Below, piece after piece: positions 23,733 to 35,317 of a stretch of 64,000 nucleotides of DNA (position 1 is the first letter of the stretch; each line of letters starts with the position of its first letter). This stretch comes from Cordia subcordata (Eukaryota; Streptophyta; Magnoliopsida; Boraginales; Cordiaceae), in assembly GCA_028554755.1 (NCBI GenBank), contig JAPTOF010000010.1:4748001-4812000 (forward strand), in the 5' to 3' direction. The notes beneath the pieces were generated by a model. It was not told the origin of the DNA. It did not search any database and saw nothing but the letters and a program-made list of their open reading frames with translations. The position numbers and the translations under genes are program-made.

Positions 23733-24006
23733 GTGTTCTGTTTGTTATAGTCTTATTTTAATATATTTATTCTATTGAAATGAGGATATATCTTATAAGA
23801 TTTAACAAAATCTTATCATGCATTTTATGAAAATTTAAAACAAAACCATACTTTTTATCTTATAAGAAATAAACAATCCTTCCTATCTTATTTTTTACAA
23901 CTATACAATGCATGATGCATATGATAAAATATCTTAAATCTTATAAAATATCTCTAAATTTCAATATAATAAGCATCTTAAAATAAGATCATTTCAAACA
24001 CACTAT
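23733..24006. mobile_element. AT-rich MITE in the LINE 3' region
   Basis: Ends GTGTTCTGTTTGTTATAGTC and CATTTCAAACACACTAT, with inverted-repeat interior (TCTTATTTTAA / TTAAAATAAGA). Related to 38,479-39,020 and to the AT-rich elements of the GST introns. Confidence 0.65.
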
Positions 24007-24127
24007 AGGTGTCCAATATCCTCCCTCCCCTTGCACTATTGTTGTTGAATGACTTTAACCCAACTCGTATTGGGTAATCTTGTAATTCTTTTTTATTGTT
24101 TTATGAAATTTATTTTGACCAAAAAAA

Positions 24128-26540
24128 CATCATAAAAAATGTACCTCATAACCATTTATTATTTTCAAAAAGTGACACTCGTCCCGTGTTTTCATGACCT
24201 TTTTAATATGTTAGGGATTTCAAAGCTTTTTCTTTTTTTAGTTTTTGGAATTGTGATTTTAACTTACAATAAAGAGCGTAATTTAAATGTTACATGATTG
24301 TTAAAGGAACTTGGAGGAATATCAAATGGGGAACACAGTTCGAAAACAAAGAAATATAGACCTAGAATATTAAACTCACTAAGCAAAAGATAGGTATTAT
24401 AAAATCAAGGATAATATTTCAATCAAATATCGAAAAAATCATAAATATCATACACCGAATCCCTTTGGATTGGTAGTGATGAGCCCTTTCTTAGACATGT
24501 GATGAACCTTAATGTAAATAAGTAGTGAATACGGTGAAAACCTATGGCCTTTGTGATACTTGCTCCAAAATTTTGTAGCAGAAGAGATTTATGTTGTGTT
24601 ATGCAATACCTTGAAGAATCATTATATATAGACTTAAGAAGAGACCAAGCTATTATTTCTATATTCATGAGGACTTTCAAAGGATCTCAAAAACCCCTTG
24701 AATTGAATCCATTTCAAGATAATAGAGAAACTCATGAGTTGCTACATTATGTAGGAAATCATGATTGAAATAATTCATAACCCTCATGAATTAAATAAGT
24801 CAGTAGGAAAATTAAAAGGACTTCTGAGATAATTTATCATTCATCTCATAAATTTTCAAAAATAGATAGATAGATTATATGAAATAGATTTAAATTTAAA
24901 ATAAATACAATATGTTATAAAATTATAAAATAAAATCAGTCATAATAATAAGTTTAAAATTACTTTGTACATCACTATTTATAAGAGTGTAAAACTTTGA
25001 CTTTCTTTGTCTTACATTTGCTTTTGTAGTATTCAAAGAATTCCAAAGTCACTTCAGTTTAATTTTATAAAATAGTAAAGATATAAATGTAGATTTTTTT
25101 ATTAATATTTTATATTATGAATTACATTGACCTTTTTTTTAAAAAAAATAATAGGAACTATTCTGAGTCCTTTTAACAATTAGGACTTACTTGAAAAAGA
25201 AAAAAAGAAAACTATAGGGACTTGTAGGATAGTTTTTTTATTTTTTAGTATAGAAATAGAATTAATAAAAAAAAATTCCTCAAAAATTAAAATTTGATGA
25301 TGTGGCATAACTTTATTGCTATTATATATAAATATATAGATTTTGTATATTTTCTATTAAAATATTCTATTAATGTATTTTGTGCATTTTTTATTTTGAC
25401 TAAACATTTTATATACGTGATATTCTTACATTCATACACTAATGATAACTTGAGAATTTACCCATATTTTATTTAATAATTTTTTGAAATTAAATAGGGT
25501 AATCGAGTTATATATTTAAGCTTATAAAGTAAAGATGAGTAAGAGTAGTCATTAATAATTTTTTAAGCTGATAAATTTAAAGTGATGTGGCAAAATGTAA
25601 TATGATGTGGCATGTTAGTGGGCTATATATTGTGACGTGGCAACCATGGAGTTTATACGTGATGATGTGTCACAATTATAGCAACACATCAAAATGGTAA
25701 CAAAGCAATTATAAAACCCATATGTTATTTTGTGAAATAACTTTATATATATTATATAGACTATTAAGGAAGTAAGAATGACAAAGAAAGAGATGCACTT
25801 TCTGGACATGTACAGGTCCAGAGTTTTTTTGGAGAAAGGATTCCTTTCCTTAATATCATGATCGGAAAGGCCATATTATGAGTGAATTAAAAATAAAAAA
25901 ATGTACATAATTGTTGTTGTTCCAGCTATTTATGTATTTTTTGACTTCATAAGTTAAGAAAATGATCGAGACCATCATAACTAATTAAGAAGTGTTAGAG
26001 AACTAATTATTAGCGATAAATTTTTGAAAACAAAGAAACAAATAATTAATTCAACAAATTACATATAATTAATTACCTGCTTAGTATAATCCGTGTTTTG
26101 TTCGTCTTTTGGCGAAACATGTATCATTTTTCATTTTTCATTTTTCAAGTTTGAAAGGGAGAATATCACATATGGTCCTTATTGTTTATAAAAAAAAATA
26201 TTAATTTAAAATTATTTTAAAAAATAAATCAATTGGTCCTCAATTTTTGTCAAAAAGGTCCATTTGATCTCAAAACATAACCAATTTAGTGCTTAATATT
26301 TACAAAAAAAAAAAAAAAAAAATCAGTTCTCATCCCCAATATTATTTACTCATGTGACCATCACATGATTATTTTTAGAGCTAAAATGTTGGTCACATCA
26401 CACATGATCATTTTTAGATCTAGAAGTCACTGTTAGCAACTTTTAGGGACTAAATTGACAACTTTTAAAATAATAAAAACTAAAATGACACATTTAAAAT
26501 AAATTAGTTATTTTTTAAATAATAAGAACCAAATACATCC
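24128..26540. other. Intergenic, AT-rich
   Basis: No gene I can support. Short open frames here have no recognisable family. About 26,160-26,530 (repeated AATTGGTCC / GGTCCATTTGATCTC phrases) resembles 39,110-39,450 and is probably an old dispersed repeat. Confidence 0.5.
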
Positions 26541-26544
26541 TTGT

Positions 26545-27465
26545 TGCAACAAGGAGAAGCCTAGCTTATTCACTCGCCACCCATGGTGGCCTTATTCTAC
26601 TCACGACCAGTTTGGCTAAGCTTATTTGGGATTTATAAACTACAACTAGTAAAAAATATGTGAAAGGGGTGTTTTTTTTAAGCTTATAAGCTGCAAAATA
26701 AGCAAAGTCAAATTGGCCTCACAACTCTTATAAATAGTGTACAACAGGGATTTGATAAGTATTGGCTTACAAGTTTAACCCTACAACAAAGCCAAGCAGA
26801 CACACTCATTATTAAGTAGGAAATCTTATGTTGAGTCTATCCTTATCTTCTCTAATTAAGGGCCACAGCGACAACCGGAATCAGCTCCCCATCGTTGTAG
26901 ATCCAACTAGATTCCTGTGCCGGCAAGGCGATAATAACACCCTCACTGAACCGGCGAACTTCCTGACGGCGATCGAAAAACCTCAGGCCATCCCCTTCTC
27001 TAGTAGGCATCCTGGTTTCATATGTCTCAGGACCACCTGGAATAATCCCAGAACCCTTGCCTGCATTCATCAAAACACATTAACTACCAAATGCTTGGGT
27101 CCATATTAAATTCATTACTTAAACAAAAAATTTAATCATTTTTCATTTTTCTCAGCTAGCCTTGGACAATGCAGAGGACTCGAGGTCGGGTGGACTTTTT
27201 AAAGACTATATCACCAGCACACTCAAATGGCTGATAGGTCTCCTCATCCCAGTACTCAGTCACACCTGCAGCTTTTTACTTGAAGCACTGGCTGGGTTCT
27301 TGAGCAGTAAGCCTGTTAACTCGGCTTTCAGTCTTGGCGCGCAGCCTATGCTGCTGCTATCGCGGCGGAACCCCGTGGATTCTGCGGCTGCCCCTCCATC
27401 TGAGCGAGGCAGTCATGGAAAAGAACAAGAATGCAAAGAGGAGGAAGAAGGGAAGAGTAAGCCAT
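26545..27465 (-). pseudogene. 11S globulin pseudogene
   Basis: Paralogue of the gene at 28,526-30,951. Exon 1 (27,465 down to about 27,162) keeps the start [20 protein letters not shown], then a frameshift, an in-frame TAA in the QEPSQCFK region, and loss of the [11 protein letters not shown] segment. The cysteine of the SDCRVNR motif reads Ser. A GC donor ends exon 1. Exon 2 (about 27,067-26,852) is still open (PETYETRMPTREGDGLRFFD, ALPAQESSWIYNDGE), but its conserved Cys is Gly and it ends early. Exons 3 and 4 are missing. The 26,545-26,611 stretch matches the 3' UTR of the intact gene, so an internal deletion removed the second half. A TATA-like TATTTATA remains at about 27,537-27,544. Confidence 0.9.
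26612..26726. mobile_element. Possible small MITE
   Basis: Loosely inverted ends (AGTTTGGCTAAGCTTATTTG / AATAAGCAAAGTCAAATTGG) bound about 115 bp inside the collapsed 11S pseudogene. Confidence 0.35.
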
Positions 27466-28525
27466 GCTGGAAAATTTTTAGTTTCTCTCTAGCTCGCTGT
27501 GATTTTGTAGTGTGTTTGATCACTCATGAGAAGTGCGTATTTATAGCAATGGATTGAATGCCTAAGAGTTGTAGCCATATCGATGTAGCAATCAGCAGCT
27601 GAGGCGCTTCTTGTCCGATCTTCGTTTGAGAATTGCTTATTTCAATCCATGAGAAGTACTTTTCTAATGCCACTATTAGAAACTCTCAAATTTGAGACGG
27701 TATCCAATTGCCTATTTCAATTTATGATAAGTACTTCTCTTGTGCCACTATTAGAAACTCTCAAATTTGAGGGAATCTCCAATGCGACTTTGTCTGGGAC
27801 AAGATAGAGACGAATTTTTTAAACAAAATTTTTTTAACACTTTTAAAATGTATTTGAGACAGAATTTGAATTTTTTTATTTAAAAATGAAATAATTTTGA
27901 GATGGAATAGAGACAAAAATTTGGTGTGGAAATTATTAACTATGAAAAAAAATATATTTTTCGAGATGAAATAGAGGCAATTTTTTGAATTTTTTGACTT
28001 ATTTTGAGATGGAATGGAAACGGAATTTATGTTCAAAATTGAAGAATTCTAAGACATGATAAAAACGGAATTTTGAACTAAAAATTATTAAATATGTAAT
28101 TAATGCACAACTTTGTCAATTATAGTTATATTATTATCTTTATTTATGTAAATAATTTCCCAACCTCTAACCTAATCATAAAAACTTAATTATTTGAATC
28201 AAATTATTACTTAATTTGTAACTTAATTTAACTCAACTTTTAATTACGGTTAATTTATATGTAAGGTTGTTTTTTCTTTTATACGTGTCACTAATAAGTT
28301 AAATATGCTTTCACTATCAAAAATTCTAAATCAACAAGAAAACCAAAAGCTGCAATTAGATATTTTATTATTAACTCGTGATTAAACACAGGGCCGGCCA
28401 TTAATTCCCGCATACATCCTTGTTAACAACAACAAGAAGCCTTAGCTTATTGGCTCTCCACCCACAGTGGCCTTATTATTCTACTCATAACTTAAAAGTT
28501 AAAAACCCACATAAGCACTTGTCCT

Positions 28526-30951
28526 TTACACTACAGTCTCAATAGCTTTCAACACACTCTCCATCATGTTCGCCCTGGGCGAGGTAGACTTAGAGTAGGA
28601 GTACCTCGGGGTGAAAAGAGTGAGTTCCTCTCTGTTGTACTTCAAGTTCCTGGCGTCTTGCCTGGAAATGCGGTACGAGCTCATCAACACCTCCTCCGGC
28701 ATGGCACGGAAGACCGACAGCCTCCCGGCCAGCGGCGTCGTCATGGCATTGTCGTTGGTCTTGAGTGCCACCCACTCGAAGCCCCTGTCGCTGGCTTTCT
28801 TCACCACCACGAAGTTTTGCGGCACGATCACGAGCTGACCCTCTCGTACCTCCTCATCCAACACTAATCTTCCCTGGTGTCCTACAGCCTGAAGTCTTGC
28901 ATTGCCTCTGATGACATAGATCATGGAATGGGAATTCATGTTCCAGTGGGGCGCCATTACAGCATTCTGTACACCATGTGTATCAGAAAATTTAATTAGT
29001 TACCGATTAGTTATAGAGTTGAAAATTCAATTTCAAGTAAATGGCTTGGTCCCCTATCTTACTTATTTTGATCCTTTTGAACAATAAAGTCAAAACTCAA
29101 CTTTATCTTAGCAATTTGTACCAGTATTACTCCAAACTCAAAAAAAAAATTGAAAAAATAATAGTATTAAGATTAATAGTGTCACAAATTGTAAAAATAA
29201 AAAACTAACATCATTATAAATTATAAATATAAGAATTAACAACCTTATAAATTGCAAAAATAATTGACTAAAACTGTTTATTTTTTTTGACTTTTTGAAC
29301 TCAAGAATAACGGTATTACTAATTACAAAAATAAATAAAGACTGAATTGTCAGATTTTTTTTTTTTTTAAAAGAAGAAAAATCTTAATTGTCGAAAAAGG
29401 TAAAAATTAAACGACTCACCCTATAGAGGACACCTCTCTCAGCACTTAGTCTGAGGGTGCGGAGGATGGGAAGCTTCTGGCTGTTGAGTGTGCTGAGGCG
29501 GCCGCCACGGGGGTTGTACACGTCAGCGCGCGTAGGGTGAGCTAAGTTCTCCCTCAACCTCATTGCGCAGAAAGTTTCCTCCAGGCCATTTGCTTTACCT
29601 CCATAACCATAAGGTCCCTCATAACCGTATCGCTCTTTTTCCTCTTCTTCATAGCGAGGGCTAAAAGCATGGAAATTCTCAGCCCTCACGATTCTTCCCC
29701 TCGACTCGTATTGGCCTTGCAGTCTCCTCGCTGTCTCCCTATCCACATTGAAGACTTCTTGCAGAATCTCTTCGTCGAAGCCGTTGAAGATGTTGCTTCG
29801 CTGGCCTCGTTCCCCACGGGCCCCCTCCTGATACTTGCCCTGTCTGTAATAACTTACATCAGCTGCTTGTTCATTTCCAGCCAGGAAGAAGTTCTGAGAA
29901 TACATAGAAACTTATTTGTTACTCGAAACATGTAAAATTTTCTCATAATATAGAAACAAAAATTTCAAAATTATGTACGCGATAAATGGAAGTAAAAGTT
30001 AAAAGTTGCCTTGAATAATTTTGTTGGTGCTGACAAACCTCTCTTCGTTTTTTCTTTTAAAAAAAAGTATCCCAATTATTCACATTCAACTTGAGGAAAC
30101 TAATTTTATTAGCTAAAAAAGACCTTCCAACAAGTGTATTTTTCAAAATTGAGACGTATATTTTCCATCTAATGCGTGTGAAGCCGCTACCAACTCAACC
30201 TGACAGCTATCAGGTTGTGGACAAACTAGGTGCATTAGGTTTTTACCATAGTATAGCTAGTGGTTTCATACCCTGAAGTATCGGTCAAGCTGGTTATCGT
30301 CATTGCTAAGGTCAAGAAGGGCTATAGTAACAACCGGAACCTCTCCATTGTTGTAGAACCAAAGAGTTGCACCTGCTGGCAAGGCGAGAACATCACCCTC
30401 CCTGAACTGGCGAACTTTCTGGTGGCGATCGATAAACCTCTGGCTTTCTCCTTCTCTAATACGCATTCCGGTTTCGTACGTCTCAGCACAACCTGGAATC
30501 ACAGTCCCTTGCAGACCCCTTCCTGCATTCATCAAATACACATTACTAAATGTTCATATTAATTAGTTAAGCAAAAGCTTAATCATATATATATATATAT
30601 TCCATTTAGCTAGCCTTGCACAACGTAGAGGATCTGAGGGGCATTGTTGTAGTGAGGCAACAAGAGGCCTCGAGGTTGGATGGTGTTTCTAACAGCTGCA
30701 ACACCAGCACAATAGAATGGCTGATTGGTCTCGTCCCAGTACTCAGTGACACCAGCTTCGTACTCGAATCGCTGGGTGGGTTCTTGAGCAGTAAGCCTGT
30801 TAACTCGGCAGTCGCTCTTGGCGCGCAGCCGATGCTGCTGCTGTCGCTGCAGGTTCTGCCATAAAAACTGCTGCTGCCTCTCTATCTGAGCAAGGCAGCC
30901 ATGGAAGAGAACAAGAATGCAAAGAAGAGGAAGAAGAGGAGAGTAAGCCAT
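28526..30951 (-). CDS. 11S (legumin-type) seed storage globulin, gene A
   Basis: Seed storage protein precursor, made on the ER, cleaved after the conserved Asn-Gly and packed in protein storage vacuoles as hexamers. Four exons on the - strand: 30,951-30,615; 30,522-30,272; 29,893-29,420; 28,966-28,526. Joined they give 500 aa with no stops. Intron 1 starts with GC (CAAG|GCTAGC), introns 2 and 3 with GT; all end in AG. Residues 1-21 form a signal peptide ([20 protein letters not shown]...). The acidic chain has CRVNRL and FYCAGV cysteines. Two cupin barrels are recognisable ([29 protein letters not shown]). The processing site is NGLEETFC, whose Cys normally pairs with the acidic chain. The QQQ-rich N-terminal stretch is typical of the family. 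Confidence 0.95.
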
Positions 30952-31028
30952 GGTGGAAAAGTTTCCTCTTTATCTCACTGCGGCTTTTTTGTAGTGTGTT
31001 TGATCACTGTTGGGAAGTGGAGGGTGTG

Positions 31029-31294
31029 TATTTATAGCAATGGATTGGGGGTAAGCTTTGACACGTAAAGTGAGATTCAGTGACATTTGTCAGGTGTTTT
31101 GCATGTGTTTTTACAGCTGCATGCGTGAAAAATACAATGCTTATTAGTTTGTTTACACATAAGAGTTGTGGAGATATATATGTGGCGATCAGCATGCTGA
31201 GGAGAAATTAGGAGATTGTCGACGTTTGTGTTTTGCATGGCTTCTTGTCGGATCTTCATGTCAGAATGAAGAGATCATCAGCAAACTCCATGCA
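31029..31294 (-). promoter_or_regulatory. Promoter of 11S gene A
   Basis: On the - strand: TATAAATA (31,036-31,029), about 78 bp before the ATG; ABRE-like ACGTGTC (31,066-31,060); RY-type motifs TGCATG/CATGCA at 31,118-31,123, 31,235-31,240 and 31,289-31,294. RY plus ABRE is the usual arrangement for ABI3/FUS3-type seed regulation; binding is inferred. The same TATA and ABRE arrangement occurs before gene B. Confidence 0.7.
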
Positions 31295-32104
31295 CCGTAA
31301 ATCTAATATAATTGTCAATTTCCTTTTTTTTTTTTAAAGAGGCAACGTCAATATTAGAGATTAATTATTTTTGGGGAAAAAAAGACTCTACGTGTATTAT
31401 TTCTCGATATTAGAGATTAATCATCCTTGTCTATTTCTATTCATGAGAAATGGTGAAACATGCATGGTCCAGGAGATTCCGAGTTCCATTTATATTACAC
31501 CGTAGGAAAAGTTCATTATAGATGTTTTTTGTTTAATTACAATTTGTTACTCTTAGAACGATATATAATTACGACATGAGAAGAGGAGCTAATCACCCAT
31601 TATTTAATTTATTCAAGAAAATTGTTTAAAAACTTTCAATTATATTAATCAGAAGCATGTATGTGCGTCGGGTGCGTAATTAGCCATATTATTTTATATA
31701 TTCTGCTTGCCTCTCCATTTCATGAACGACAAAAATAACTCACTGTAACCTGTCCCTTACTGCACGAACAGTACAGTCTAAGATGTAACTCTACCTTGAT
31801 CTTGGTTCAGTTTCTCTTGTCATACACATTTAATCCATCTCCTATTTTTTCTGGCTCATTATTAGTTTATGGTTCTTAATTCTCAAACGTGAGGGGTGTT
31901 AAAACATATATTTTCCCGACATCAAAAAATCATAATATTCAAATTCAGCCACGCGCTCTTGATTTATGGTTCTCGGTTCTCATTGTAAGTCAAACGTGAG
32001 GGAATGTTAAAATATACATTTATCTTACATTGAAAATCACCATATTCAAATTCATTATATTTAAGATTAATTAAGATCTCAATTAACATCCAGGTTTAAC
32101 AAGG

Positions 32105-32150
32105 CACCATATTTGCATGCATGCATGCACCATATTTGCATGCATGCATG
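32105..32150. repeat. Two tandem 23-bp units rich in RY motifs
   Basis: CACCATATTT followed by GCATGCATGCATG occurs twice without a gap. Each unit holds overlapping CATGCATG (RY) cores. It lies about 1.15 kb upstream of the gene A start codon and about 1.5 kb beyond the stop codon of gene B. Confidence 0.85.
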
Positions 32151-32364
32151 CAATGAGGAATCTCCTATAGCATTTTGCAATTCAAGAACAAGGAAGCAGT
32201 ATTACTCGTACTTTGGATTATTTACCAGTATTAATTCAGACGGCAACATAATGGGTTATTAACATACTGCTACCTTTGTTATATATGGAGAATTAGGAGT
32301 TAACTTTTTCATTTAATTATGCTCAGTTTAACCTCATCAAAGATCATCTCAACCAAAAAATTCA

Positions 32365-32475
32365 AATTTCAAGAAGTGCATTTATTAGGAGGATTTTTCC
32401 TTCAACTCTCTTAACCCAATAGACATTAATCTCAAGTCTCATGTAACTTAGAGATACATTAACTCAAACTAGAAG
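32365..32475 (+). mobile_element. SINE fragment
   Basis: TTCAAATTTCAAGAAGTGCA, then TTAGGAGGATTTTTCCTTCA and what follows parallel the body of the SINE at 40,905-41,091. The 5' promoter part is missing. Confidence 0.5.
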
Positions 32476-33715
32476 ATCATCTCAATACTGAAAATTGTTA
32501 AGATTTAAAAATCATAATTTTCATCCTAAAATTAATTAATACAAAGTAAAGTACATCTTATAAAATAATAAAAAATTTTATGATTTTTCCCGTCATGTGA
32601 GAAAAACTTGATACTCTTAACACTTTCTTCTATGTGTGTGACCTTTCTTCAAATTACAACTTGCATAGAATATAATTCACTTCAAATTAGGTCACAGATA
32701 AATATCAATATGATTTTTTGTTTTGGTAAACCTCCCATCACATGGGATTGAACCCAAGATGTTATGCCTAGAAGGGAATAGTTTCAATTACTTGAATTAT
32801 TCCTTAATCTCATACAAAAGTCACTATGATTTACAGGTGTAAGAATGCTCACATTTAATTAAAGGCAGCATTGCCTCTTTTTATATATAGAGTAATAACG
32901 TACACTCGATAGATATATGATAACCAAAAGTCCAACTAATCAATATCATACTAAAAGTTATACAATTCCATTCGAAACTAATTGACATAAAAACAAATAG
33001 CTCATTTTGTAATTTTTGTTCATACAGTTCTATTATAACTAATTGATATAAAAAGAAAAAGGTATCTCATTTTGTGATTTTTGTTTGTTCCTTTTTTTTT
33101 TTTAACCCTCTGGACTGGATTTCGAATGTTCCTCTAGCTCTAGCTTTTTGGATGGCAAATTCAAGTACTTTCCCCTTTAGTGGAAGATTGAACATGCACA
33201 ATTTCCGACTTATATTTAAATAATTTTGACTTTTTTACTAAGAGGTGAATTAATTTTTTTATCTATAAAAATACTTTTAAAAAAAAATTAAATTAAAATA
33301 TTCCTAATCCATATTGAACATTAAACTAATTCTTAAACTACAAGCGGTATGTCAAGAAAAAACTCTCCAAAAAAAAAAAAAAAACTCTTCAAACAAATGT
33401 ACTTCCTAAAATCGATCTTACATCTCCTTACAAGAATAAAATTACTATCATCTCAAACTAACAACTCATTGATCTAAACATACTTTGTAAATATACAGAA
33501 TTCCTGAGAAGAAAAATGGTACATCATCACGATCCCTCGGTTGAATGAAATAAGGTGTAAACAAAACAAAAGGAAACGACAAGACCTTTTTCTTTATTAA
33601 TTACGTGAAAACCATAACTACAACTTTATGACAAATACAGAGGCCATTTTATTCTCAGAAATAACTCAAGACAGTACATATGCCAGTACATTCGCACATT
33701 ACAAAATCACACACA

Positions 33716-35255
33716 TCACTTCTTTTCCGGTTCCCCCCTTGACCTAGACCCATATCCAGGGCTAAAAACAGTGGCCTCGTCCCTGTTATATTTCAAATTC
33801 CTGGCTTCGTCCCTGGAGATTCTATACGAGTGCATGAGGACTTCCTCCGGCATGGACCGGATCGCCGAGAGCCTCCCGGCGAGTTGGCTATTCATGGAGT
33901 TGTCAATGGTGCGGAAAGCTATCCACTCGAGACCTCGATCACCAGCTCTCTTTGTCACTACGAAGTTCTGTGGGACGATTATGAGTTGGCCCTCCCTAAC
34001 CTCGTTATCGAACACGGATTGTCCGCGGTTTCCGACGACTTGAATCCGGCCACTTCCTCTGGTTATGTAAATTGCGGAGTGGGCATTAACGCTCCAGCGA
34101 GGTGCCATTATTGCATTCTGCATGTAACGTACAAGGTTGAGGTATAAAAGAACACAATTAAACTAACAACATTAATTTTCAACCCCAAAATATATACATA
34201 CACACACACACACACACATATATATAAAGAGATTTTGGGCCCATTTTGTTTGCCGTAAAATGTTTGTCAAGATAATTATTTTCCTGATTTTTATTATTAT
34301 TTTTTTCTATTTTTTAGTGTTTAATAATATTCAAAAATACTAGACAACATTTTTCTGTCAACCTAAAATTTTAGCTAAAAATATTTTTATATTTTTTGAC
34401 TCTCTTTTTCTCACCCCGCTATCTGTAAAGATATTTGGCTAAAACGTAATAAACGAGTCAAACTAGCTTATAAACCCAAAAGATACTTTTTACATGTTTC
34501 GTTAATTTGATTATAGAAGCATGCCACTTCTATATATATGCTATATAAGCAGCTAAACAATGAACAAGCTTTTTCTTCTTGTAGTTAGCTTACAAGCACT
34601 AATTTTTTTATCCAAAAAAAACACTTTTTTATCCTTAAAAATAGATAATTTTATAACGTTAATTACTAAAAGATATCTTTTTTTTTAATAACTTCAACAA
34701 ACATTGTTATTTATAGAGATTTATACTAACATTGTTATTTATAAAAACTTATTTACTAAACATATATTACCCAGTAACATACAACATATTATTTAAACAC
34801 CCATCTAACATTGCTATTTATAATAAGCACTTATTTACTAAACTTATATTACCTAATAACATACAACGTATTATCTAAACACCCACCTATATATCTCTTA
34901 CTTGCTTACAATTATCAACAGCTTTTATAAGCACCAATTGCTTATAGGACTGTTTGTATTTTTTTTTTCCCTTTTCTTTAAAACTTTAAATTTTAAGAAG
35001 CTAAAACGTCTAACTACTGAAAAAATTCAGTTGAAATTGAACTTTTTTTTTCAGAATTTCTAACTTTTTTAAAAAAAAATAATTCAAATACTTATTACAA
35101 ACAAAATAATATTTTTCACAAAAATAACTGTTTTTTTATTGAAAAAAAATCCAAACAATTCTATAAACACATAAAAATAAGCAAAACCAAACGAGCTCGA
35201 TGTCATGACGTAGTGACTCAAGAATCCTAACTCTAAACACAAAAAATAAAAATAA

Positions 35256-35317
<62 letters not shown>

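Larger units (their letters stand above)
20335..24127 (+). mobile_element. Degenerate L1-type LINE, longest copy
   Basis: In order: pre-RT linker and RT start (20,442-20,954, with SKAPGPDGLNGKFFHHFW); RT core (20,994-21,263, with ITPSQTAFIRGG and KMDMSKAYNRVDW); the RGLRQGDSLSPFLF motif (about 21,350); and a degraded catalytic YADD-type motif reading LVDD (about 21,500). Later come a zinc-binding region (about 22,790-23,050, with WKLDAPSKVQVFLWK) and an RNase H-like domain (23,320-23,700, with VKIKVDASFKGAGKAAVAFIV). The 3' end near 24,060-24,127 resembles plant L1 tails and finishes in an A run. Stops and frameshifts throughout make it inactive. It is the source-like version of the truncated copies after GST2 and GST3. 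Confidence 0.85.
31300..33640. other. Intergenic between the two 11S genes
   Basis: No gene seen. It holds a duplicated 23-bp RY-rich unit (32,105-32,150), a SINE remnant (about 32,365-32,475) and a possible box B-bearing fragment on the - strand (about 32,715-32,830, GGGTTCAATCCC). Confidence 0.6.

Noticed and set aside
24423..24768. Overlapping open frames on both strands in intergenic DNA
   Set aside because: Short, AT-rich, no motif and no neighbour logic; chance ORFs are expected here.
27761..28036. Lys/Asn/Ser-rich open frame upstream of the 11S pseudogene
   Set aside because: Composition follows the AT-rich DNA and it contains no recognisable domain.
28590..28867. Open frames overlapping 11S exon 4 in other frames
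   Set aside because: Shadows of the GC-rich 11S exon, which accounts fully for the sequence.
32715..32830. Complete SINE on the - strand
   Set aside because: A box B-like GGGTTCAATCCC is present, but box A, tail and target duplication are not convincing; kept only as a possible fragment.
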